A stretch of 64,000 nucleotides of DNA from Dactylonectria macrodidyma. Taxonomy: Eukaryota; Ascomycota; Sordariomycetes; Hypocreales; Nectriaceae. The DNA lies in the NCBI GenBank assembly GCA_020744425.1, contig JAGMUV010000029.1, forward strand, positions 434,001-498,000, written 5' to 3'. Both the position numbers and the translations under genes were made by a program. Below are positions 43,889-52,875 of this stretch, piece after piece (position 1 is the stretch's first letter; each line of letters opens with the position of its first letter). Under the pieces are notes generated by a model. It had not been told where the DNA came from. It saw nothing but the letters and a program-made list of their open reading frames with translations, and did no database searches.

Positions 43889-44920
43889 TCATAGAAGTCT
43901 ACCAGCGTGAATACCGCCAGTAATCAAAATATCGTCAGACGTGTGGTAAGCACTAGCGTTCGACAAGAGATAGACAACAGAAACCTTGAGATCGGTTCGA
44001 TCTCCCATCCTCCGCATAGGCGGCTCGTTGTTCATAATATCCCCCAGATGCGGCATTCGCTTGCACAGGTCTAGCGTCATATCGGTCGTCATGTATCTGA
44101 AATCCCACGTGTTAGCGCTCGAGCCTGAGCCGTAGATCAGGAAATATGATGTCTGGACTTACCCAGGAGAGATACTGTTGACTCGAATCCCCTTGCCGGC
44201 CAGCTCCACGCCGAGAGCCTTGGCCAAAGAAACAACTGCTCCCTTGCTGGAACAATAGTCGCTAGTATTCTGTCCCTTGCTGGCAACGTGCGCGGCAATG
44301 GACGCGATCAACACAATGGAGCCACCGCGAGGGTTGAAGTCAGTAGGTTCCTGCTTGTCCATCTGAATCGCGGCCAATTGTGCGGCGTAATACGTTCCCA
44401 GGACGTTAATATTCATGCAGCGGGCAACAGATTCGGGGTCACGCTCTAGAAAGGGCTCGTCAGGGCAGATCCCTGCGGCGGTGACCCTATCGATAATTAG
44501 CGACACAAGTTATTGCGCAGATATCGAGGGGACTCACAAGCCATCAATGCGCCCAAAGTCTTTCACGATCTCAGCAAAGGTCGCCTTGAGGACATCGTAT
44601 TTGGTCACGTCCGTTCTATGATTCAAACACCCGTTAGTCTGCGACTGCCATGGCCACCAAATCCGCATTTGTTATCCAACATACCGGTAGAACTCGAACT
44701 TAACGTCAAAATCCTTCTGGATCTGATAGAAATGTTCATGCGGCTTCTCCGCAGCGTCGACGATGGCGACGTTGCCACCAACCTCAGCCACAGCTAGGGC
44801 AAAAGCCAGGCCCAGACCGCGAGCACCTCCAGTAATGACTACTGTGCGGCCCTTCAGAGACAAAAGGTCTTGCACGGAGTGCTGGAGGTAGCGGTCGGGA
44901 TTTTGCTTGGGGGTAGCCAT
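43889..44920 (-). CDS. short-chain dehydrogenase/reductase
   Basis: Four exons: 44920-44685, 44615-44538, 44486-44163 and 44096-43889, with introns of 69, 51 and 66 bp; 281 residues. A classical SDR: the nucleotide-binding TGGARGLG at about residue 33, NINVLGTYYAAQ, the catalytic Ser in VLIASIAAH, the YCSSK (YxxxK) active site and VNSISPGYMTTDM after it. It resembles fungal sorbose-reductase or mannitol-dehydrogenase-like SDRs, so an NADP(H)-dependent sugar or polyol carbonyl reaction in the cytosol is plausible, but the substrate is inferred. All catalytic residues are present and all phases agree. It shares its strand with factor A downstream, which might control it. The start ATG (MATPKQ) gives the normal family length. 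Confidence 0.9.
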
Positions 44921-45330
44921 TTTGAGGTGGGTCAAGGGAGCCTTGTTAGAAGGGTGTCGAGAAGTGGCAGGGTGATTAAAGACGCAAGGATATTACAATC
45001 GCGAAAGAAGTCCAAAATATGGCCGAGTATTAACCTAATGCCAGCAGCATACCTGAGGGACTGCAAGGCCGATTCGGAGCCCATCTTCAGAGTCCCACTA
45101 CCCCGGATTTTGCAATCCGAAGGGTGGGGCCGGGGTCTCCGGAAATCCTTGCCGGCACTGGAAGAAGCCATGACAGCCTTTGGCACGCGGGGGGGTGATC
45201 ATGGAGATGGAAGTTGCGATAACGGTTCTCGGAAGTTGCGTCTACGTCAGTGTCGGGCTGAAATAGGCTTCGCGAAATCTCCTAGATCAGACCAACACCT
45301 CACAGTTTAGCCACGAAACCATATACCGCT
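44921..45330. other. intergenic
   Basis: Between the divergent SDR gene and the small secreted-protein ORF. No gene or repeat recognised. Confidence 0.5.
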
Positions 45331-45504
45331 ATGAAGCTCGCCGTCTTCCTCGTGGGCGCTTTCGCCATGCTTGTTGCGGCTGGGAAATGCTCCTGTCCGC
45401 GATGCAAAGATTGCCCACAGATCTACGTCGAATGCTGCAGGGTGTATTGTCGTCTCTCCCAAGGTAAATCACTTGGCGCGAAAGGGCTACAACTGGACTT
45501 GTGA
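45331..45504 (+). CDS. small secreted Cys-rich protein (candidate)
   Basis: A 57-residue frame from ATG 45331 starts with a textbook signal peptide (MKLAVFLVGAFAMLVAAG, Lys then a hydrophobic run and small residues). It follows with seven Cys in about 22 residues (KCSCPRCKDC, VECCRVYC). The likely product is a secreted disulfide-rich peptide; in fungi such genes often act on hosts or competitors, which is inference. The next frame is also open, 45371-45607, and its tail (NWTCEANSGRLPDGLSND, then LSLCRADITVG) looks like genuine secreted-protein sequence. One longer gene joined by an unseen intron or a frameshift is therefore possible. CCAAGGTAAATC at about 45460 could be a donor. No family recognised. 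Confidence 0.5.
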   Translation: MKLAVFLVGAFAMLVAAGKCSCPRCKDCPQIYVECCRVYCRLSQGKSLGAKGLQLDL

Positions 45505-45619
45505 AGCCAATTCTGGTCGCTTGCCAGACGGTCTCTCCAATGACGACTTCGACCTCAGTCTCTGCAGGGCTGACATCACCGTCGGCCCAACTAACGCCAG
45601 TGATTAGAGACGGGACGGC

Positions 45620-46298
45620 ACGACCAAGACTAACTGCCGGTACCGGGTCGAGCAGGTCCGGCCGGGGCTGGGGGCCGTCGAGGAGCACACTGTCGAGGCG
45701 GTGCGGCGGCTCGGGGCCACGATGGCGGGCCGGCAGAAGGGGGTGGTGTACTGCCGGTCCAAGGCGCAGTGTGAGGCGATGGCCGAGGAGATCGGGTGCG
45801 ACCACCACCACAGCGGCTTTCATGGACGGCGTCGCGGGCGAGACGTGCATGGGGCTCGTCGGCGTCTAGCTGTGCGATCGATGCAGCAGCGTCCAGGGGC
45901 AGGGCAGCAGGAGCAGGAGTAGCAGCGATAGCAACAGCAACGGCGCGGCTGTAGACCCCGTGCCAGGGATCAGCTGGACGGCACACGGCAAGGAGGAGGG
46001 CATGCGACTTCGTATGCTGCTACGGTGGCTGGACGAGGTTGCCGACGAGTGTCCCGTATGCCACGTCCGGCGGCATTACCGGAGGCTAGAGCGCGGCGCA
46101 GTGCCTAACTAGCCACGACATCAAGATAAGGCACATTGGTGCTACGATGTAGCGGGCAAGAGCTATAGGCAGGTACGACGAAAGATCACGTTCGGACCGC
46201 TTTCATGCTGTTTCCAGTGCAAGCTGCCGCTCGACTGGTGCGAGAAGACACGGGAAGGCATAGCAGAAGAAGCAGGGCTAGGCAAGGACCGGTGTGCA
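45620..46298 (+). pseudogene. RecQ/telomere-linked helicase relic
   Basis: The first part reads the end of helicase domain 1 and start of domain 2 of a fungal RecQ-like helicase (RRLGATMAG, KGVVYCRSKAQCEAMAEEIG, then DHHHSG). Then, with a frame change near 45820, it jumps to the much later segment MDGVAGETCMGLVGV-stop-LCDRC. The intervening motifs V and VI are deleted. One frame continues to 46298 through DECPVCHV, WCYDVAGKSYRQVRRKITFG, CCFQCKLPLDWC and DRCAY, the Cys-rich tail typical of fungal telomere-linked RecQ helicases, with further TAG stops. The pogo element (copy 2) is inserted right after DRCAY. No ATP-binding domain is present, so it is dead. Confidence 0.75.
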
Positions 46299-46300
46299 TA

Positions 46301-48493
46301 CCATGCAGTACCCACCTGCCGTACGTACCCACCTACCGTACAGCAAAAATAAAATTCCCCCATACAAAATGCTCATCTTCACTTGCGCGGTACTCGGCCA
46401 AAATTGAAGCTATTGCCATGAAACGATGTCTGTTTTATTAAGAGTTTCATGGCGTTTGATATTCTCACATTGCTTTTTTAATCGCATGAGCGGTATGGTC
46501 GCATGGCACTAATGTAAATTATCTCAAAATGCCTCCCCCATCACCCAGCCTTCCCGAAGCTTTGTCAAATTTTTATCTATGCCAGCCTTCCTTAATCACA
46601 TCGAAAATGCCTCAGACGTCTTATACAGAGGACGATGTTATTAAAGCCATACTAGATGTCACAGATAATGGCCTCTCGCAGAACCAGGCCGCTCAGAAGC
46701 ATGGCATACCTCCGACCACTCTCTCTGACCGATTAAGAGGCCTACCGTCAAAGTCTGAGGTCACCCAGCCTGCCCAGCTATTATCCAAGTCACAGGAGGC
46801 CAGATTAGTTACATGGATACTGAGGCAAGAGGCCTTGGGCTATGCCCCTTCTCACAGTCAAGTTCGCGCCACCGTAGCTGCCCTCTTGAAACAACAAGGC
46901 CGGGAAAGGCCTACCGGTGTACACTGGCTAGCCAGATTCATGAAACGTCATCCAAAGATCAAGGCAAAGGTAGGAAAACGTCAGGAGGCTGCGAGATTCA
47001 ATTCTTTTACTCCAATGGCCGTCAATTGGTACTTTGATATCCGGGAGAGCGAGTATGGCTGGATCAAGCCAGAAAACACTGTTAATGTTGACGAGGGCGG
47101 TATCATGGCTGGATTTGGTAAGTATTTTTTTTTTTTTATCATAAAAGTTACTAATCCATTGCGAATCTAGGCTTAGATTCCTTAGTTATCGGCAGTAGCG
47201 ATCCTAAGCGGAAGGCCTTCCTCAAAGGCTCTCAGTCACGCGCTTGGACTAGCTTTATTGAAGCCGTGACTGCAGATGGCCGTCTTTTAAAACCAGGAAT
47301 TATTTTCAAAGGAAAAGAGCTTCAGAACCAGTGGTTTATTGATGAGTTCACGAAGATAGCTGACTGGTATTATATCACTTCTGGGAAGGGCTGGACAGAC
47401 AACCATATCGCTGTCGAGTGGCTCAAAGACGTCTATCTGCCTCAAACACAGCCAGAAGACGAGTCTGATGCCAGGCTTATCATATTAGATGGCCATGGAA
47501 GCCATGTATCTGTGCGTATCTAGCTGGCTTGAATCATGAACGTCGCTGATTCAAAATCCAGGATGAGTGGATGGCTACGTGCTTTTTGAACAACGTATAT
47601 TGTTGTTACCTACCGTCTCATTGCTCTCATGGCCTACAGCCGCTAGATAATGGCGTTTTCAACGCCTCCAAGGCTGCATATCGCAAAGAACTCCAAAAGT
47701 TGTCAAGCCTGACTGATTCTGCACTAGTGGATAAGGTCAACTTCATTAAGGCTTATGCTAAAGCCAGGGAAGTGGGTATGACCAAGAAAATCATCCTTTC
47801 AGGCTGGAGGGTAACTGAAAACTGGCCAATTTCACGACGGAAAGCACTCACGCATCCAGAGATTCAACCAGACAAGAAGGAAACTACGCCTGCATCAGAG
47901 GGCCTCAGTGACGGACAACGCGACTCTGATAATACGCCAAAGACCAGCCGTCATATCAGAGATCTGGGAAAGAACAAGAGCCCTTCAACCAGAAGACGGT
48001 ATTCTGTGATATCGAAAGGGTTTGAAGCCCAGGAGTCAAAGATAGCCTCGCTGAGCGCAAGAATCACTAGTCTGGAGGAGGAAGTCGGCCGGTTGAGTAG
48101 AGGCAAGAAGAGGAAAGCCATACCCAATCCCAACAAGAAGTTCATGACATTAGCCGAGGCTCTAGTGGCTGGTGAAACTATTTCCGAGCTAAACAAAGCA
48201 GTTGAAGAGGCAGAGGCTGTTGAGGATGTGATCGAGGTGGGAGGGATGGAGGATGATGAAAGTTCAAATTCGGAGGCGGAAGAGTTACCTGTCATACGCA
48301 CCCGCACAGGCCGTGAAGTTAAAAGACCAAGAAAATATTAAAATACACTCTATTCTCATCTGAAATCTAGAAACAATTTATTTTTCTATTTTTGGTGAAT
48401 TTTCCCCATGAGGTTAAAAAATTGCATTTTGTATGGGAACATTTTTTTTGGCTGTACGGGAGGTGGGTACGTACGGCAGGTGGTACTGCATGG
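46301..48493 (+). mobile_element. pogo/Fot1-type transposon (copy 2), 2193 bp
   Basis: The termini begin CCATGCAGTACC at 46301 and mirror at 48493. The TA dinucleotides at 46299-46300 and 48494-48495 are the target duplication expected for Tc1/mariner-pogo elements. The inverted repeats are about 60 bp and contain two direct copies of a CACCTxCCGTAC word. The element carries an apparently intact transposase and sits in the RecQ relic. Confidence 0.92.
46607..48341 (+). CDS. pogo/Fot1-type transposase (copy 2), intact
   Basis: Three exons: 46607-47117, 47171-47511 and 47562-48341, with introns of 53 and 50 bp; 543 residues, the size of Fot1 transposase. The start is the ATG giving MPQTSYTEDDV; an upstream in-frame ATG at 46529 is not conserved in copy 3. 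It has a psq-type HTH (DVIKAILDVTDNGLSQNQAA), a CENP-B HTH (GYAPSHSQVRATVAALL), and a DDE_1 domain with all three acids: NVDEGGIMAGFG, LIILDGHGSHVS and HGLQPLDNGVF. A coiled coil (ISLEE/VGRLSRG region) and a basic end (GREVKRPRKY) follow. It should cut and paste at TA sites. All phases agree and no stop is present, so it may be active. Confidence 0.9.
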
Positions 48494-48495
48494 TA

Positions 48496-49209
48496 ACGGT
48501 TCGTATTTATTCCTAGGTAAAAATAAATTTTCTTCCGAGTCTTATGGTAGACGATTGATAAGCTACGTCCACTTGGGTCAGATACCATCCATGGAAGCCA
48601 GATGACTATTCCTGTCGGAATGACGATGGCATCTCCAGCACCGTTGACAAAGAAAAGGTATTGAGGGGTGACGCCCCACGACTCGACATCTCGCCAAGAT
48701 GTGCATGTGGAAAAGAAAGACCAAGTGACGATGATTGGTTTACAATACTTGCAACTACAATTAACGACCGATAATTCCTTTTTATTCCATTAGTTAGTAC
48801 GAAACAGATACAATAAACAAGAGGCCCGCGTTTCCATGCATGACGTCAGAGTTACCCTACGTCCGGAGCAGCTTGATGATGACTTGGCGGACTATTTGAC
48901 TTAGCACAACCGCACTCCACTTCGCATTTTACCTACCACTTCCGCCTCACTTGCCTCGTACTGGGACCCTGCCAATTTCGCTTCTTGGGTAACCGCAGTT
49001 GTATGTGATTTCATATTCCCGGTCAGCTCAAGAAGAGGCTTGTATGCTCAATTAGTTGTAGGCCATATATGGACAAGACGCCGATGTCGAACAGGTATGG
49101 AGTTGGCCCGGTCCCAGGTACGGTGGGTACGGGTACGGACCGAATTATTTTGTATGTGACCCAGGCCATGGAATCACAAGGAGACTCTGACATAACATTC
49201 CTATAGCAA
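48496..49209. other. host DNA between two pogo copies
   Basis: No gene firmly supported. On the minus strand near 48560-48720 a peptide SWGVTPQYLFFVNGAG, then VIPTGIVIWLPWM is readable, but the frame is short and unassigned. A CAC-rich plus-strand stretch at 48900-49020 shows nothing recognisable. Confidence 0.4.
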
Positions 49210-49734
49210 GCGTGGTACAACAAAACGAACGATGGGGATGTTCCCCTTAATGCCGGCTCTGCGTGGGTCCTATCTGGCGAAATGGTAACTAAGACACCCA
49301 ACCGCCTTCGACTTAGCGGATCCTCTGCCAATGGATTCACAGCTCTGGCTGGAATATCCTCAGACAAGCGTACAGTACAGGTGATGTTGAACAATTATCA
49401 AGTTGACTACACCATGCTGAAGGGTGAGTTCTTCAAAAATCAATGTCCAGTGACATGAAGAGTGTTGACATGTTTTCACAGAGATTACTGCGACTGCCGT
49501 GGGTGTATCCAAACCCGATTGAAGCTCTACCTACTAAATCTCTCTGTAGTTACCAATGCTGGAAACTTCCGAAATTTGCACAGCACAACCAGTTCTTCAA
49601 CCAAATGAACGTGAGTTAAACATCACTTCACTGACCACATAGAGAGACAAATGAATGACCTTGGACTGCGAAATAGTTTACAATGGAGAACAAGCATGCT
49701 TCTTGGCCGGCGGATCCATGTGTACCATGCAGTA

Positions 49735-51919
49735 CCCCTCCACCGGTAAGACCCCTCTACCGGTAAGCAAAAACAAAAATTCCCCATACAAAATTCACTT
49801 TTTCAACCTCATGGGAAAAACTTAATAAAAACAGTTAAAATAAATTTATTTCTAGAATTCGGGTTAGAACTGAATAAATTTTAATATTTTCTCGGTCTTT
49901 TTACTTCACGGCCGCTGCGGGTGCGTACGACGGGTAACTCTTCCGCCTCCGAATTTGAGCTTCCATCCTCTTGCATCCCTCTCACCTCAATCGTATCCTC
50001 AACAGCCCCTGTCTCTTCAATTGCCTGGATTGGCTCGGAAATAGTTTCATCAGCCACTAGAGCCTCAGCCAATGTCATGAACTTCTTGTTGGGATTGGGT
50101 ATCGCTTTCCTCTTCTTGCCTCTACTCAACCGGCCGACTTCCTCCTCCAGACTAGTGATTCTTGCGCTCAGCGAGGCTATCTTTGACTCCTGGGCTTCAA
50201 ACCCTTTCGATATCACAGAATACCGTCTTCTGGTTGAAGGGCTCTTGTTCTTTCCCAGATCTCTGATATGACGGCTGGTCTTTGGCGTATTATCAGAGTC
50301 GCGTTGTCCGTCACTGAGGCCCTCTGATGCAGGCGTAGTTTCCTTCTTGTCTGGCTGAATCTCTGGATGTATGAGGGCTTTCCGTCGTGAAATTGGCCAA
50401 TTCCCAGTCACTCTCCAGCCTGAGAGTATGTTTTTCTTGGTCATACCCACTTCCCTGGCTTTGGCATAAGCCTTGATGAAGTTGACCTTATCCACCGGCG
50501 CAGAATCGGTCAGGCTTGCCAATTTTTGGAGTTCTTTGCGATATGTAGCTTTGGAGGCATTAAAAACGCCATTATCCAGCGGTTGTAGGCCGTGAGAGCA
50601 ATGAGCCGGCAGGTAATAGCAATATACGTTGCTCAAGAAGCAGGTGGCCATCCACTCATCCTGAGTTTTAGGTCAGCGGCATTTATGATTCAGACCAGGT
50701 AGATACTCGCTGATACATGACTTCCATGGCCATCTAATATAATAAGTCTGGCATCAGACTCATCTTCTGGCCGGGTTTGAGGTAGATAGACGTCTTTGAG
50801 CCACTCAACTGCGATGTGGTTGTCCGTCCAGCCATTTTCAGAAGTGATATAATACCAGTCGGCTATCTTCTTGAACTCATCGATAAACCACTGCTGCTGA
50901 AGTTCTTTGCCTTTGAAAATAATACCAGGTTTCAAAAGACGGCCATCTGCAGTCACGGCTTCGATAAAGCTAGTCCAAGCGCGTGACTGAGAGCCTTTGA
51001 GGAAGGCCTTCCTCTTAGGATCGCTACTGCCGATAACCAAGGAATCCAGGCCTAGATTCAGAATGGATTAGTGGGATTGATAATCAAAACAATAAATACT
51101 CACCAAATCCAGCCATGATACCGCCCTCGTCAACATTAACTGTGTTCTCAGGCTTGATCCAGCCACACTCGCTCTCCCGGATATCAAAGTACCAATTGAC
51201 GGCCATTGGAGTAAAAGAATTAAATTTTGCAGCCTCCTGACGTTTTCCTACCTTCGTCTTGATCTTTGGATGACGTTTTATGAACCTGGCTAGCCAGTGT
51301 ACACCGATAGGCCTTTCCCTGCCTTGTTGCCATATAAGGGCAGTGACGGTGGCGCGAACTTGACTGTGAGAAGGGGCATAGCCCAAGGCCTCTTGCCGAA
51401 GTATCCATGTAGCTAATCTGGCCTCCTGAGACTTGGATAATAGCTGGGCAGGATGGGTAACCTCGGACTTAGACGGTAGGCCTCTTAATCGGTCCGAAAG
51501 AGTGGTCTGAGGCATGCCGTGCTTCTGGGCGGATTGGTTCTGGGAGAGGCCGTTATCTGTGATATCTAATATTGCTTCAATAGTGTCATTCTCTGTATAA
51601 GACATTCGAGGCATTTTTGAAGCGATTATGGAAGGCTGGTGTTGATAAAAATTTGATGAAGCTTCAGGGAGGCTGGTTCACCAAGGAGGCATTTTGAGAT
51701 ATTTTACATTAGAATCATGCCACCATACCGCTTATGTGATCAAAAAAGCAATGTGATAATATCAAACGACATGAAACTCTTAATAAAACAGACATTGTTT
51801 CATGGCAATAGCTTCAATTTTGGCCGAGCACCGTGTAATTGAAGTTGGGTATTTTGTATGGGAAATTTTGTTTTTGCTTACCGGTAGAGGGGTCTTACCG
51901 GTGGAGGGGTACTGCATGG
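49735..51919 (-). mobile_element. pogo/Fot1-type transposon (copy 3), 2185 bp
   Basis: The termini begin CCATGCAGTACC at 49735 and mirror at 51919, with TA target duplications at 49733-49734 and 51920-51921. The inner part of the inverted repeat differs from copy 2: here it has two direct copies of CCTCxACCGGTAAG-type words. It is inverted relative to copy 2 and encodes an almost identical transposase on the minus strand. Confidence 0.92.
49881..51614 (-). CDS. pogo/Fot1-type transposase (copy 3), GC-AG intron
   Basis: Three exons: 51614-51104, 51051-50711 and 50660-49881, of the same lengths as copy 2 (511, 341, 780 bp); 543 residues. The ATG gives MPRMSYTEND; the upstream ATG used as an alternative in copy 2 is closed here by a TGA. 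HTH domains and all three catalytic acids are present (NVDEGGIMAGFG, LIILDGHGSHVS, HGLQPLDNGVF). Intron 2 starts GCGAGT where copy 2 has GTGCGT, so it needs GC-AG splicing; without it the frame ends after about eleven more bases' worth of readthrough. The protein differs from copy 2 at a few percent of positions. It may be active. Confidence 0.88.
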
Positions 51920-52175
51920 TAGGTTACCAGTGTCCACCTTGCTCTACCTGGAGACCTGCTAACTGATTTAGACGGTGTATTGACCTTCACGCAACCAACT
52001 ATTCGCAACAATAACGCTACCGCGTACAAACTGCAAATTGACAACTTGCCTTGGGTATGTCTTGTCACGGAGCTATGGCCCGCGGACCCGTAAGCTGGAC
52101 ACCGGGCTACTGGATGCCAGGCCCGTGAGATTATTCTCTCCCCAACGCGGTTCTTGGTTTAGTTAAACAGGTAGT

Positions 52176-52406
52176 GTTGAATAAGTGGCAAAAGGAAGCT
52201 CATGGAAGTAGCTTGAAAGGCTGATAAAATTGTCATCAAAGATGACAGTTGCCACCTATTTCCACAGGCTTAGCAAGCAGCTTCCAGTTGATTCCACATA
52301 GCACAGAAAAGGCATATAGAGCTTGCTCTAAAACCTCAAGCAGCAAGTGGACACACAGAAGCCACACACAATAGATGAATACAAGCAATTCACTCTAACA
52401 GTTGAC
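52176..52406 (-). repeat. dispersed repeat, copy B
   Basis: Reverse-strand copy of 24058-24290 (about 90% identical by eye, a few one-base indels). Unlike copy A it is not followed by the CAGTGTG hAT-like terminus; homology ends at TTATTCAAC. It may be a remnant of the same element family. Confidence 0.85.
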
Positions 52407-52424
52407 AGGTAGATACATCAAATA

Positions 52425-52490
52425 GGCCCCATATGGTCTAATGGTAGGATTCCGAGTTAATGTCTCGGAGATAGTGGAGAGACCGCCCTC
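52425..52490 (+). ncRNA. tRNA-like or tRNA-derived SINE relic
   Basis: A good A box (TGGTCTAATGG, 52434-52444) is followed by a perfect 5-bp anticodon-like stem (CCGAG/CTCGG, 52452-52456 and 52464-52468) around the 7-base loop TTAATGT. A normal T arm and B box are missing where expected; a weak GGTTGATCC lies near 52508. It is a degenerate tRNA or the head of a tRNA-derived SINE, not a functional tRNA. Confidence 0.35.
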
Positions 52491-52693
52491 GCACGCGGCT
52501 TGAGCCGGTTGATCCAGTTGGACGACAGCTGGGTCAACGTCTCAACCTGATGAATGGGGATGAAACACTATAAGTTACATAGTGCGACACATAAATCATA
52601 CGGATCTCCATAATAAAACTGGTGTGAATTATGAAATCCTGTGTGGAAATTATGGGTCTTCATATTCCCACATGGTTTTGCACCTCATGTCCT

Positions 52694-52731
52694 AATGTGC
52701 GACCGTACGAGTCAGACTACGGTCGCACATT
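52694..52731. repeat. 14-bp perfect hairpin with a third copy nearby
   Basis: AATGTGCGACCGTA (52694-52707) and its reverse complement (52718-52731) flank a 10-bp loop. ATGTGCGACCGTA occurs again at 52852-52864, just outside the left MULE terminus. The arrangement suggests an older insertion or fold-back into which the MULE landed. Confidence 0.65.
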
Positions 52732-52875
52732 ACCACATGGGTGACATAACCCTTTTGGGAAGCCTGAACCATGTGGAAATACTTAGTAATTTTGTGGCCC
52801 CTTGCAAGGCTACAATACCGCACACTATCCAGAAGGTATCTCTTCATTTAGATGTGCGACCGTACCAGACGGCCT

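Larger units (their letters stand above)
49210..52054 (+). pseudogene. glycosidase-like C-terminal relic split by pogo copy 3
   Basis: An exon at 49210 to about 49421 reads SAWVLSGEMVTKTPNRLRLS, GFTALAGISSDKRTVQVML, then NNYQVDYTML, ending at a GTGAGT donor. A next exon starts after TTTCACAG near 49481 (EITATAVGVSKP) but soon meets stops. The pogo element 49735-51919 interrupts it, and beyond it IRNNNATAYKLQIDNLPW continues to a GTATGT donor at 52055. The pattern recalls the C-terminal part of fungal GH39/xylosidase-like proteins (PNRL ... GFTALAG ... VQVLINNYQ). That assignment is from memory and moderate. The N-terminal catalytic part is not in the window. It is a broken host gene. Confidence 0.5.

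Noticed and set aside
45329..45986. Long minus-strand frames over the RecQ relic and secreted-protein ORF
   Set aside because: They are GC-rich antisense frames; plus-strand translation gives recognisable RecQ motifs and a signal peptide.
46529..46606. Upstream in-frame ATG adding 26 residues to pogo copy 2
   Set aside because: The equivalent position in copy 3 is closed by a stop directly after the ATG, so the conserved start is 46607.
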